The translations under genes were made by a program, and so were the position numbers. A stretch of 38,754 nt of DNA from 2-01-FULL-44-17 sp036517175 (GTDB taxonomy: Bacteria > Patescibacteriota > Minisyncoccia > 2-02-FULL-40-12 > IGHO2-01-FULL-4-A), in NCBI GenBank assembly GCA_036517175.1, contig DATDXQ010000029.1:1-38754 (forward strand). The letters are read 5' to 3'. Below the pieces are notes generated by a model. That model was given only the letters and a program-made list of their open reading frames with translations. It was not told the origin of the DNA and did not search any database. The stretch's first letter is position 1. Each line of letters opens with the position of its first letter. Shown in pieces: positions 1 through 7,264 of the stretch.

Positions 1-380
1 TTGTAGAGGATAGAGGTTCGGAAATAACTTTTTCGGCTCTTGGTCAAAATGCGCCACTTGATTTAAAAGAAGAATGGAAAAAAGAGAATGGTGAACTAAA
101 AATTAAAATTCTAAAAATTTTGCAAAATTATCTCCCGGAAATGGAGGTGCGAGCGGCGGGCTATACGTCGATAGACGTGACTCGCAAAGGTATAGATAAG
201 GAATATGGAATTAAACAAATTAAAGAACATCTTGGCGTTCATCCAAGTGATATGTTGTTTGTGGGCGATGCGCTATTTGAAGGCGGTAATGATTCGCCAG
301 TTCTTCGAACTGAGGTACAGTGTTTTGGGGTGGAGGGCGTGGAGGACACTAAAAAATTAATTAGGTATATTCTGGAGTAA
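1..380 (+). CDS. HAD-superfamily phosphatase, phosphomannomutase-like (3' end only)
   Basis: The 5' end lies outside the window; the frame is open from base 3. The first visible residues, VEDRGSEITFSALGQ, and the later blocks DVTRKGIDKEYGI and FVGDALFEGGNDSP match the C-terminal half of HAD-IIB phosphatases of the phosphomannomutase/sucrose-phosphate-phosphatase type. There the conserved Lys (in TRKGIDK) and the GD..F.GGND acidic loop bind Mg2+ and phosphate. The N-terminal nucleophile motif DxDxT is not in view. A soluble sugar-phosphate phosphatase or mutase is likely; the exact substrate cannot be told. The gene ends just before a convergent terminator hairpin shared with the minus-strand trpS operon. 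Confidence 0.8.
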   Translation, partial: VEDRGSEITFSALGQNAPLDLKEEWKKENGELKIKILKILQNYLPEMEVRAAGYTSIDVTRKGIDKEYGIKQIKEHLGVHPSDMLFVGDALFEGGNDSPVLRTEVQCFGVEGVEDTKKLIRYILE

Positions 381-385
381 TAAAA

Positions 386-404
386 AACTTCTCATTGAGA
401 AGTT
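386..404 (-). terminator. Rho-independent terminator of the trpS operon
   Basis: Stem AACTTCTC / GAGAAGTT (8 bp) with loop ATT. Read on the minus strand it is followed by a T-rich run (TTTTTTATTA). The stop codon of the 75-aa gene (392-394) lies inside the stem. It also sits 6 nt after the convergent plus-strand gene and may serve both. Confidence 0.75.
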
Positions 405-619
405 GGTCGCGTAATTTTTTTTCTAAATTTCGGAATTCGAATATTTGGAACCGGCGGAAAGGAATATGACGTTTTGCATTTAGAGCACTCATAGCCCATA
501 GGTATGCCTGGCCCTATCAAACCGGGTACTTGCGATCTGACTACAACAACCTTGCCTCCGCAGGCCCTTTTCTTTATTTTTTTTGTACATTTTCCGGATA
601 TGTCGAATGGGTATGCCAT
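392..619 (-). CDS. Small cysteine-containing (zinc-ribbon-like) protein, unknown
   Basis: A 75-residue basic protein. Cysteines at 11, 20, 45 and 48 (the last two as CSKC) suggest a zinc ribbon, but the first pair is spaced C-x8-C, which is not standard. I do not recognise a family. It starts with ATG immediately after the TAA of the upstream small membrane-protein gene (stop and start abut), preceded by a good Shine-Dalgarno (GAGGAGG), so it should be translated as the last gene of the trpS operon. A terminator follows at its stop codon. The strong ribosome-binding site and the terminator argue for a real gene. Confidence 0.6.
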   Translation of the reverse strand: MAYPFDISGKCTKKIKKRACGGKVVVVRSQVPGLIGPGIPMGYECSKCKTSYSFPPVPNIRIPKFRKKITRPTSQ

Positions 620-814
620 TTAGCCGCCTCCTCTTTGTTTTTTAAAAACCGAGCGCAAGTGAGTATATACTAGAGCAACCGTATCGAAAATAAACACAGC
701 ACCTATATATGGTTTAGCATGTGGTGGTGCTACATCTAGAATCAAGAAAAAACCCGTAACTAACCAGAAACAAATCAACCAAAAATTCGGATAACTAATT
801 TTTTCTGTGTGCAC
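620..814 (-). CDS. Small two-helix membrane protein, unknown
   Basis: 64 residues with two hydrophobic helices (about 11-28 and 35-51) and a basic tail (KKQRGGG). The start is GTG with AGGAGG a few bases upstream, in the 8-nt gap behind trpS. The gene lies between trpS and the zinc-ribbon-like protein in one tight minus-strand operon. Layout (two helices, short proline-containing loop, basic C-terminus) resembles the small minus-strand proteins at 24959-25162 and 28548-28805. Function unknown. Confidence 0.6.
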   Translation of the reverse strand: MHTEKISYPNFWLICFWLVTGFFLILDVAPPHAKPYIGAVFIFDTVALVYTHLRSVFKKQRGGG

Positions 815-822
815 TAAGCCTC

Positions 823-1827
823 CTAAAGTAAACCCATTTTTTCTTTAACTTCTGTTAATGTCCTATTAGCTATTACTTTAGCATTTTCTTCAGATTCCGT
901 CAACATGTCCTGAACATAAGTCAGATCGCTTTCGAGCTCTTTTCTTTTTTCTTGAAATGGTTTAAGAAAATTAACCACAACCTCGGCGAGATCTTTTTTA
1001 AAGTCAGAGTATGATTTGCCAAAATACTCATTTTCTATACTTGATACAGCCTTGCCTGATAGTAAGTGATAAATGGTTAGCAGGTTTGAAATGGCTGGTT
1101 TGTCTTGTTTGTTGAATGTGATTTCTTTGCCGGAGTCAGTAATGGCCTTTTTGATTTTATCTCGGATAGTATCTGGAGAGTCAACAAGATAGATACAGTC
1201 ATCTCCAGCCTGCCCTGAGCCTGCCGAAGGGGTCTTGGACATTTTTTTAAGAGGATTTTGTAGGGACATAATACGAGCGCCCTCAGTTAGATGCGCCTTG
1301 ATTGGGTCAAAGGTTTGTCCGAACATTGAGTTGAATTTTTTGGCAATTTCGTTTGCAAGATCAATGTGTGGCATCTGATCTTCGCCAACTGGTACGAGGT
1401 TGGTTTTGTATAGCAAAATATCAGCCGCCATTAAAACTGGGTAATCCATTAATCCCATATGGTTATATTTGGTTTTTTCAAGCTGCTCCTTGTATGTAGG
1501 CAGTCTATCCAACCAACTGACTGGTGTTATGGTATTAAAAATCCAGGCCAGCTCTGTGTGGGCAGATATTCGTGATTGGCGCATGAGGAGTACCTTCTTG
1601 GGGTCCAGTCCAGCGGCCAGATAATCTAAAACCACGTCCATCACCTGCTGCTGGTATGTTTTTGGATCAAAGGGTGTGGTTATGCCATGATAATCGACCA
1701 CAGCAAAAATTGCTTGTTCTACGTCCCTGGCTTCGCTAAGAGCGAACCAGTTTTTAACTGCACCTAAATAGTTACCTAAATGTAGCTTGCCAGATGGTCT
1801 GGCGCCTGAAAAAATTCTATTTGACAT
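823..1827 (-). CDS. trpS: Tryptophanyl-tRNA synthetase
   Basis: Cytosolic class I aminoacyl-tRNA synthetase charging tRNA-Trp. 334 residues, the usual length. The HIGH-type motif is seen near the N-terminus (GARPSGKLHLGNYLGA), followed by VGEDQMPHIDLANEIA and the KMSKS-type loop as KKMSKT. Directly after KMSKT is an eight-residue segment PSAGSGQA, then GDDCIYLVDSPDTI. In relatives the GD/GE block follows KMSKT at once, so the segment looks like an in-frame insertion. First gene of a minus-strand operon with two tiny downstream genes; it is divergent from the 1888 gene across a 60-nt spacer. Confidence 0.97.
   Translation of the reverse strand: MSNRIFSGARPSGKLHLGNYLGAVKNWFALSEARDVEQAIFAVVDYHGITTPFDPKTYQQQVMDVVLDYLAAGLDPKKVLLMRQSRISAHTELAWIFNTITPVSWLDRLPTYKEQLEKTKYNHMGLMDYPVLMAADILLYKTNLVPVGEDQMPHIDLANEIAKKFNSMFGQTFDPIKAHLTEGARIMSLQNPLKKMSKTPSAGSGQAGDDCIYLVDSPDTIRDKIKKAITDSGKEITFNKQDKPAISNLLTIYHLLSGKAVSSIENEYFGKSYSDFKKDLAEVVVNFLKPFQEKRKELESDLTYVQDMLTESEENAKVIANRTLTEVKEKMGLL
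1209..1232 (-). repeat. GC-rich repeat inserted in frame in trpS
   Basis: A 24-nt GC-rich block reading CCTGCCCTGAGCCTGCCG (then AAGGGG) on the plus strand. On the coding strand it gives P-S-A-G-S-G-Q-A inside the KMSKS loop. It resembles the CCTGCC-type palindromic repeat found between genes at 29692-29712. Length (8 codons) and GC content unlike the surrounding AT-rich gene point to insertion of a mobile palindromic repeat. Confidence 0.6.
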
Positions 1828-1887
1828 ATTTTAACTTTACTACTAAGTTTAACAAAAAGCCATGTTTTTTAAAAAAGGAGAATGCGC

Positions 1888-2418
1888 ATGCTTCCTCGTG
1901 ACAAAGTTAATTTTAATAGCGATGTGCTTGATCTGATAATGTATTTTGCTTCGGAAGAGGGCATCAATTATTTTAGCCGGCAGGAAGAAAGAATTCTCTT
2001 GCCGATGGCTTCTGCTACGATACTTTATTTGGGAGGTGATGTGGGTAAAATACCTTCCCCTAATTTATTATCCATGGTTAGAGGTTGGACTGAGAGATTA
2101 AATGAAAGCGTTGAAAGGTCTCTAGAATTAAACGTCAAATTAATGAAGCCGGCCCTAGTCGAAGCCTTGAGAGATTTGTTGCATGTTGAGTGGAAAAATG
2201 AGCGTAGAGATATCTGGTGGGAGAGTGGGATTCATTTTAGACTTATGTTTGTACCCACAAATCTTAGCGGTAATTTTTATTTTTCCCATGCTGAGGTTGT
2301 AAATATACAGAACAAAATAGTTGGCCGACTGGATGCAGACACTTTAGAGCATTGCAAAAATATAGGTTTATTGATGAAAGATCAATTGCGTATTATGCCT
2401 GCGCCCGGAGTAATTTAA
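1888..2418 (+). CDS. Hypothetical protein, tandem paralog A
   Basis: 176 residues from ATG 1888. An ATG at 1882 in the same frame is only 1 nt from the AAGGAG Shine-Dalgarno, while 1888 is at 7 nt; the paralog at 2516 has the same leader layout, which supports 1888. Soluble, no signal peptide or membrane helix. Shared blocks with the next gene: LLPMA...LGGD...IP near residues 40-60, GW..R.N in the middle, and ALRDLLHVEWK near residue 100. I do not recognise the family and assign no function. The gene ends in its own terminator, so it is probably transcribed alone. Confidence 0.7.
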   Translation: MLPRDKVNFNSDVLDLIMYFASEEGINYFSRQEERILLPMASATILYLGGDVGKIPSPNLLSMVRGWTERLNESVERSLELNVKLMKPALVEALRDLLHVEWKNERRDIWWESGIHFRLMFVPTNLSGNFYFSHAEVVNIQNKIVGRLDADTLEHCKNIGLLMKDQLRIMPAPGVI

Positions 2419-2436
2419 TTCTGGGCGATTTTTATT
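2402..2436 (+). terminator. Terminator overlapping the stop of the 1888 gene
   Basis: Stem CGCCCGGA / TCTGGGCG (one G-T wobble) with the TAA stop codon in the loop, followed by ATTTTTATTT. Confidence 0.7.
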
Positions 2437-2515
2437 TGAAAAACAACAGTCTTAGATTGACAAATACTTAAATATATGCGAAGGTATGCTTAAGTTTTTT
2501 AAAAGGTGAATTTGC

Positions 2516-3037
2516 ATGGATCAAGCTCTATCAGCCTCGATTTTTAGAAATAATGTTTTGGAGAATATTCTTTACAATGCTTCCAATCTTGGCGAAAAGG
2601 GTTTGCCAAACAGTGAAGAGGGATTACTTTTCCCAATGGCGAAAGCAGTTGTTAATTTTCTTGGAGGAGATTTAAATAATATTCCAGGCTCTGGTAGTTC
2701 ATGGTTTAGAACTGGTGGGTGGGCCCATAGGATGAACTCAGAAATTGAAAAATGTTTGAGAGAAAATCATGATCGAATTGGTTTGAATTTGGCCAATGCC
2801 CTAAGAGACCTGTTGCACGTTGAGTGGAAATTAGATATGGGCAGTGCTATCCCACAGAGTGGTCTTGTTTGGTATTTTACATTTAATCCCAAACCTGCGG
2901 GACCAGTGTTCTATATATCACCTAAGGACGTTGCAAGGATACAATGTTATTCTGATCAATTTGCTCCTTCCAATATAGCTTATATTTGCAGAGAAATAGG
3001 TATCAATATGGATATTTTTTTGTGGATCTATTCTTAA
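2516..3037 (+). CDS. Hypothetical protein, tandem paralog B
   Basis: 173 residues, ATG with an AGGTG ribosome-binding site 7 nt upstream in a leader (TTTTTTAAAAGGTGAATTTGC) nearly matching that of the previous gene. It shares LLFPMA, FLGGD, GGW..RMN and the identical block ALRDLLHVEWK with paralog A, so the pair arose by duplication, although the C-termini have diverged. No signal peptide or membrane helix. Function unknown. A terminator follows directly. Confidence 0.7.
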   Translation: MDQALSASIFRNNVLENILYNASNLGEKGLPNSEEGLLFPMAKAVVNFLGGDLNNIPGSGSSWFRTGGWAHRMNSEIEKCLRENHDRIGLNLANALRDLLHVEWKLDMGSAIPQSGLVWYFTFNPKPAGPVFYISPKDVARIQCYSDQFAPSNIAYICREIGINMDIFLWIYS

Positions 3038-3060
3038 AGCCGCCAAATGGGCGGTTTTTA
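3036..3060 (+). terminator. Terminator after paralog B
   Basis: Stem GCCGCC / GGCGGT with loop AAATG, followed by TTTTT. It begins at the stop codon of the preceding gene. Confidence 0.8.
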
Positions 3061-3096
3061 TTTGAAAAATAATGCTAAAAAAGCTAGAATTATTTG

Positions 3097-3540
3097 ATGG
3101 AGATGGTCTCAAAAAGTGTTAAGTCAACACAAAAAATAGCCACTGAAATTGCCAGAAAGACAATGGAGAACAGGCTTGGTTCCAGTGCTGTTGTGGTGGC
3201 GCTTGAAGGTGAGTTAGGGGCCGGTAAGACAACTTTTGTTAAGGCTTTTGCAAAATATCTGGGAGTCAGGTCACATATTACAAGTCCGACTTTTGTAATT
3301 ATGAAAAACTATAAATTGAAATCTAAAAGTTATAAATTGTTGGTTCATATTGATGCATATAGACTAAGGGATTACAGAGATTTGCTACCTCTTGGTATAG
3401 AAGAAATAATTTCTAATCCTGAGAATATTGTTTTAATTGAGTGGGCTGAACGTGTCAGTAAAATTTTACCCAAGAAATATATTAAGATTCACATAGATCA
3501 TATTGATAATAATTCGAGGAAAATAACGTTGAACTTATAA
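3097..3540 (+). CDS. tsaE: tRNA threonylcarbamoyladenosine biosynthesis ATPase TsaE
   Basis: ATPase that works with TsaB and TsaD in making t6A37 on ANN-decoding tRNAs. About 147 residues, the usual family size. Walker A is GELGAGKTTFVKA near residue 38, followed by the family block ITSPTFVIMKNY, then HIDAYRL, and IEWAERV near the C-terminus. ATGs at 3097 and 3103 are both possible, and TTG 3094 is also in frame; I chose 3097. Neither tsaB nor tsaD is in the window. The stop codon touches a 12-bp direct repeat that borders a large hairpin element; without that element polA would begin 9 nt later. Confidence 0.93.
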   Translation: MEMVSKSVKSTQKIATEIARKTMENRLGSSAVVVALEGELGAGKTTFVKAFAKYLGVRSHITSPTFVIMKNYKLKSKSYKLLVHIDAYRLRDYRDLLPLGIEEIISNPENIVLIEWAERVSKILPKKYIKIHIDHIDNNSRKITLNL

Positions 3541-3546
3541 AATTAT

Positions 3547-3708
3547 AAAAACCAGACCACAATGTTTTTGTGCCGCTGCGCTCGTCCAGCGACTCGCTCT
3601 GCTATTTCGTCTCACAAATTTGATTTTTGATGAAGAAATATTATATCAAAAATCAACCATGCAATTTGCTCGACGGAATGCCCAAAAACATCATGGTCTG
3701 GTTTTGGG
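3547..3708 (+). repeat. Structured intergenic hairpin element, copy 1 (tsaE-polA)
   Basis: Outer arms 3548-3570 and 3683-3705 are complementary over 23 nt with two mismatches. An inner arm CAAATT (3615-3620) pairs with AATTTG (3663-3668), and TGATTTTTGAT (3621-3631) with ATCAAAAATCA (3645-3655). Unpaired blocks are TCCAGCG (3585), CTATTTC (3602), the bulge ACCATGC (3656) and GGAATGCCC (3675). The same blocks occur in the same order in the element at 24784. AAAATTATAAAA flanks it at 3539-3550 and 3709-3720, which looks like a target-site duplication. Confidence 0.7.
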
Positions 3709-3719
3709 AAAATTATAAA

Positions 3720-6263
3720 ATGAAGAAACTGATTCTAATTGATGGTAATGCGTTGGTGCATCGTGCCTTTCATGCTTTGCCGCCACTTACTTCGCCCAAG
3801 GGTGTTGTGACAAACGCTGTCTTTGGTTTTAACTCGATTCTCATAAAAATAATTAAGGAAATGAAGCCGGACTATATAGCGGCTACGTTTGATTTGGCCG
3901 GACCGACTTTTAGGCACGAGGAGTTCGCTGAGTATAAATTGCACAGACAAAAGGCTCCTCAGGAGTTGTATGATCAGATCCCGCTTGTTAAGGATTCTTT
4001 GGGCGCTTTTGGAATACCTGTTTATGAAATGCCTGGATATGAGGCGGATGATTTGATTGGTACTTTGGCGGTCCGGGCCAAACAAGAACCTGACCTCCAG
4101 GTGGTAATAGCTACTGGTGATTTGGATACACTCCAATTAGTTGATAACAAGAAGGTGGTGGTTTTTACATTACGCAAGGGAGTAAGCGACACGGTTGTTT
4201 ACGATGAAGATGCAGTTTTTGATCGATACGGCCTAAAGCCAGAACAACTTAATGATTACAGAGGATTAAAGGGTGACCCGTCCGACAATATACCAGGTGT
4301 TCCTGGTATTGGAGAGAAAACAGCAGCAGATCTAATACAAAAATTTGGCAGCTTGGACAAACTTTATGAGTGTCTTGAGGCGATGACTGAGAAAGATAAA
4401 TCTGACAAATTGAAAGAGTACAAAGTCAGCGAGAAGCTTGCCGAGAAACTGATAATAAACAAAGATCAAGCTTTTTTTTCAAAGCAGCTCTCGTCCATTG
4501 TTACTGATTTAGAAGTTGATTTCGATTTTAATAAATCTGATTGGCGCAAAAATGCTAATCTGTCCAAGATCGAGAAGGTTTTTCACGATTTAGGTTTTTC
4601 CAGCCTTTTGAAACGATTGCCAGAAATAGGTATTACAGCTCAGGCATCATTGGATATCGACTCTTCTGAGAAAACTGAGGATGTTGCTTCATCGGACGAG
4701 ACTGATAAGGTCACTTTTTATGTGGCCGGTTTTGATGTAGAATCAGATTTAAAAAAAATATTATCTGACGGCAAAAGGTTAGTTGTAGGACACGAACTTA
4801 AGAAGTTTTTTAAGGAGGCTATTAAGAAAAAACAGAATATCATTAACCCTGTTTTTGACACATCAGTTGCTGCTTATTTAATTAGTCCAGATAGCAAGGA
4901 TTACAGTTTCCAAACAGTTTACTATTCAGAATTCGGTAATTTGCCTGTAGAAGATTTAAAAAATATGCCTGCTCAGCTGAGTAAGTTAAGAAACAGTCTT
5001 GAGGAAAAACTTAAGAGTCTAAATTTAGTAAAAGTCTTTGAAGACATTGAGATGCCGCTTTTGCCGGTTTTAGCAGAAATGGAGTCAAACGGCATCAGCG
5101 TCGATACTGATATTTTGGCTGATCTGCTTAAGTCTAGCAACAAAGAACTCAATAAATTAGAAAAAAATATATATAAATTTGCCGGTCAGGAATTTAACAT
5201 TAACTCACCTCAGCAGTTGAGTGAGATACTTTTTGTAAAGCTTGGTATCAAGGGTAGGGTTCGTAAGACCGCGGGGGGTGCCTTATCTACAGCCGCACCA
5301 GAACTTGAAAAGTTACGCGAAGGCAATCCAATAATTGATTCTTTATTAGAGTACAGGGAACTTCAAAAATTAAAGACAACATATATTGAACCATTTCCAG
5401 CCTTGGTTGATTCGGAGGATCACAGGGTGCATACCACATACAATCAGACTGGCGCTGGAACAGGTAGGCTTTCTTCAGAAAATCCAAACCTACAAAACAT
5501 ACCGATTAAAACTGAGCTTGGACAGGAGTTCAGAAAAGCATTTGTGGCTGCGAATGATTATACGTTGGTGTCTTGCGATTACTCTCAAATTGAGCTCAGA
5601 ATCGCAGCTCATATCGCAGGCGACAGTAAAATGATAGATGTTTTCAGGCGAGGAGAAGATATACATACTGCCACGGCTTCAGAAGTTTTTGGCGTATCTC
5701 TTGAGAATGTAGACAAAGAGATGCGACGCCAGGCAAAGGCTTTGAACTTCGGAATACTATTTGGTATGGGTTCAGTTGGGTTTGCGCGTGCCACAGGGGT
5801 TACCACGCAAAGAGCCAGGGAATTTATTACCAAGTATTTTAATGATTTTCCCGGTATAGCGAAATACATGAATAACATGAAAGAAAAAGCTCACCGTGAT
5901 GGATATGTAGAAACTATTTTGGGTCGCCGCAGGCCCATTGCTGATATTTACTCAACCATGCCCCAAGTGCAGGCACAGGCCGAAAGAATGGCGATAAATC
6001 ATCCTATACAAGGTACCGAAGCTGATATTATGAAATTGGCCATGATCGCAGTATTTAATTATATAAATAAAAACTTTGAAAAAAATGACGCCAGGTTGTT
6101 GTTGCAGGTTCATGATGAGTTAGTTTTTGAGATTAAAGACAATCTATTCAAGAAAGTTTCCCCAGAATTGAAAAAAATAATGGAGTCAGTCCACAAACTA
6201 GATGTGCCGCTTGTGGTAGATGTTAAATGTGGTAAGAATTGGCAGGAAATGGACACCATTTAA
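3720..6263 (+). CDS. polA: DNA polymerase I
   Basis: Repair and Okazaki-fragment polymerase, 847 residues from ATG 3720 (MKKLILIDGNALVHRAFHAL). The frame is open from 3627, but those 31 codons read through the hairpin element and are not conserved. The N-terminal 5' nuclease shows YEADDLIGTLA, ATGDLDTLQL and GDPSDNIPGVPGIGEKTA. The middle domain keeps the exonuclease fold region but I see no D-x-E catalytic motif, so proofreading is probably absent. The polymerase domain has motif A DYSQIELRIAAH, motif B RRQAKALNFGILFGMG and motif C LLLQVHDELVFE. It lies between tsaE and mutM. Confidence 0.97.
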   Translation: MKKLILIDGNALVHRAFHALPPLTSPKGVVTNAVFGFNSILIKIIKEMKPDYIAATFDLAGPTFRHEEFAEYKLHRQKAPQELYDQIPLVKDSLGAFGIPVYEMPGYEADDLIGTLAVRAKQEPDLQVVIATGDLDTLQLVDNKKVVVFTLRKGVSDTVVYDEDAVFDRYGLKPEQLNDYRGLKGDPSDNIPGVPGIGEKTAADLIQKFGSLDKLYECLEAMTEKDKSDKLKEYKVSEKLAEKLIINKDQAFFSKQLSSIVTDLEVDFDFNKSDWRKNANLSKIEKVFHDLGFSSLLKRLPEIGITAQASLDIDSSEKTEDVASSDETDKVTFYVAGFDVESDLKKILSDGKRLVVGHELKKFFKEAIKKKQNIINPVFDTSVAAYLISPDSKDYSFQTVYYSEFGNLPVEDLKNMPAQLSKLRNSLEEKLKSLNLVKVFEDIEMPLLPVLAEMESNGISVDTDILADLLKSSNKELNKLEKNIYKFAGQEFNINSPQQLSEILFVKLGIKGRVRKTAGGALSTAAPELEKLREGNPIIDSLLEYRELQKLKTTYIEPFPALVDSEDHRVHTTYNQTGAGTGRLSSENPNLQNIPIKTELGQEFRKAFVAANDYTLVSCDYSQIELRIAAHIAGDSKMIDVFRRGEDIHTATASEVFGVSLENVDKEMRRQAKALNFGILFGMGSVGFARATGVTTQRAREFITKYFNDFPGIAKYMNNMKEKAHRDGYVETILGRRRPIADIYSTMPQVQAQAERMAINHPIQGTEADIMKLAMIAVFNYINKNFEKNDARLLLQVHDELVFEIKDNLFKKVSPELKKIMESVHKLDVPLVVDVKCGKNWQEMDTI

Positions 6264-6278
6264 TAAAATAACAGCGAT

Positions 6279-6372
6279 TCCAAGTGTCGGCTACGCGTCT
6301 CCCATAAAAATCTCATGAGCTTTACAGGTATTTTAATGGGAACCCTCGCGGCCGACTAACTCGGAACCTTCG
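6279..6372 (+). other. Long imperfect hairpin between polA and mutM
   Basis: Almost the whole 114-nt gap folds back on itself. The left arm contains TTCCAAGTGTCGGC and CTCCCATAAAAAT; the right arm contains ATTTTAATGGGAA and GCCGACTAACTCGGAA, with an 18-nt loop around 6316-6333. It ends 5 nt before the mutM start. It has no long T run, so it is not a standard terminator, and it lacks the conserved blocks of the 3547 and 24784 elements. Possibly another mobile palindrome or an RNA processing site. Confidence 0.55.
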
Positions 6373-6377
6373 ATGCC

Positions 6378-7253
6378 GTGCCAGAACTACCAGAAGTAGA
6401 AACTATTGTCAGAGAACTTAACCACAAAGTGGTCGGACTTAAGATTAAGGATGCTTGGACTGATTGGCCGAGAACGATTAAGACCCATTCTCTGGAAAAA
6501 TTCCGGCACGAGATTAAGGGACTCAAGATTTTACGTGCTCACAGGCGTGCAAAATATATAATGATGGATTTATCGGCAGGTAAAACTCTGATAATACACC
6601 AAAAGATTTCAGGGCACCTTCTTTATGGAAAGTGGAAAGTCTCTGGCAAAAAGGTTGAAGTAGCAATAAGTGGTCCTATTAAATCAGACCCCTACAATCG
6701 TTTTATTAGATTTGTTTTATACTTGAGCAACGGCTATATGCTCGGCCTATCAGATGTAAGAAGATTCGGAAAGGTGTTCTTGGGAGATACTGATAAAATT
6801 GAAAATATTAATGAAATAGGCAAATTGGGTCCAGAACCGCTTGAGCGGAAATTCACTGTCAAAAATTTTATAGAACTAATGCGTCGCAGGAAGGGACCGA
6901 TTAAAAAAGTTCTTATGGACCCATTTGTGATTGTGGGTATAGGTAATATTTATTCGGATGAAATATTGTGGTATTCAGGTATTGCCCCCCTACATCGTAC
7001 GGAGGAACTTAACGACAAGGAATTGGCGCTAATTTACAAAAATATTAGAATTGTTTTGGAGAAAGCAATAAGAGCAAAAGGCGATAGTATGCAGGATTAT
7101 AGGACTCTTAATGGTGAGTTCGGAAATTATCAGAACATGCAGAGAGCTTACCAGTTAACTGGAGAAAAATGTCAGAAGCGAGACGGGGGAATCATAAAGC
7201 GAATCGTTGTTGCAACCAGGTCGGCTCACTATTGCCCGGTACATCAGAAGTAG
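6378..7253 (+). CDS. mutM: Formamidopyrimidine-DNA glycosylase
   Basis: Base-excision repair glycosylase/AP lyase for 8-oxoguanine and formamidopyrimidines. 291 residues from GTG 6378, which puts catalytic Pro2 and Glu3 in place (PELPEVETIV). The conserved Lys loop (IHQKISGHLLYG), the DVRRFGK block and the helix-two-turn-helix segment GIGNIYSDEILW are present. The C-terminal zinc finger is odd: where C-x2-C and C-x2-C are usual, it reads CQKRDGG (C265) and CPVH (C286, H289), so one ligand is missing or replaced. The start of the following gene lies 12 nt downstream. Confidence 0.95.
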   Translation: MPELPEVETIVRELNHKVVGLKIKDAWTDWPRTIKTHSLEKFRHEIKGLKILRAHRRAKYIMMDLSAGKTLIIHQKISGHLLYGKWKVSGKKVEVAISGPIKSDPYNRFIRFVLYLSNGYMLGLSDVRRFGKVFLGDTDKIENINEIGKLGPEPLERKFTVKNFIELMRRRKGPIKKVLMDPFVIVGIGNIYSDEILWYSGIAPLHRTEELNDKELALIYKNIRIVLEKAIRAKGDSMQDYRTLNGEFGNYQNMQRAYQLTGEKCQKRDGGIIKRIVVATRSAHYCPVHQK

Positions 7254-7264
7254 CTGAATATCAA

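Noticed and set aside
3627..3719. A 31-residue N-terminal extension of PolA starting at 3627
   Set aside because: These codons read through the hairpin element; the conserved PolA start (MKKLILIDGNALVHRAF) is at 3720.
3735..4136. A 133-codon minus-strand frame inside polA
   Set aside because: Antisense to the conserved 5' nuclease domain of PolA.
6279..6372. polA-mutM hairpin as a third copy of the 3547/24784 element
   Set aside because: It folds well but lacks the TCCAGCG, CTATTTC and ACCAWGC blocks and has a different loop, so it is kept as a separate structure.
7169..7264. A longer DUF3048 protein starting inside mutM
   Set aside because: It would overlap 85 nt of mutM and encode a non-hydrophobic leader; ATG 7265 gives a typical membrane anchor.
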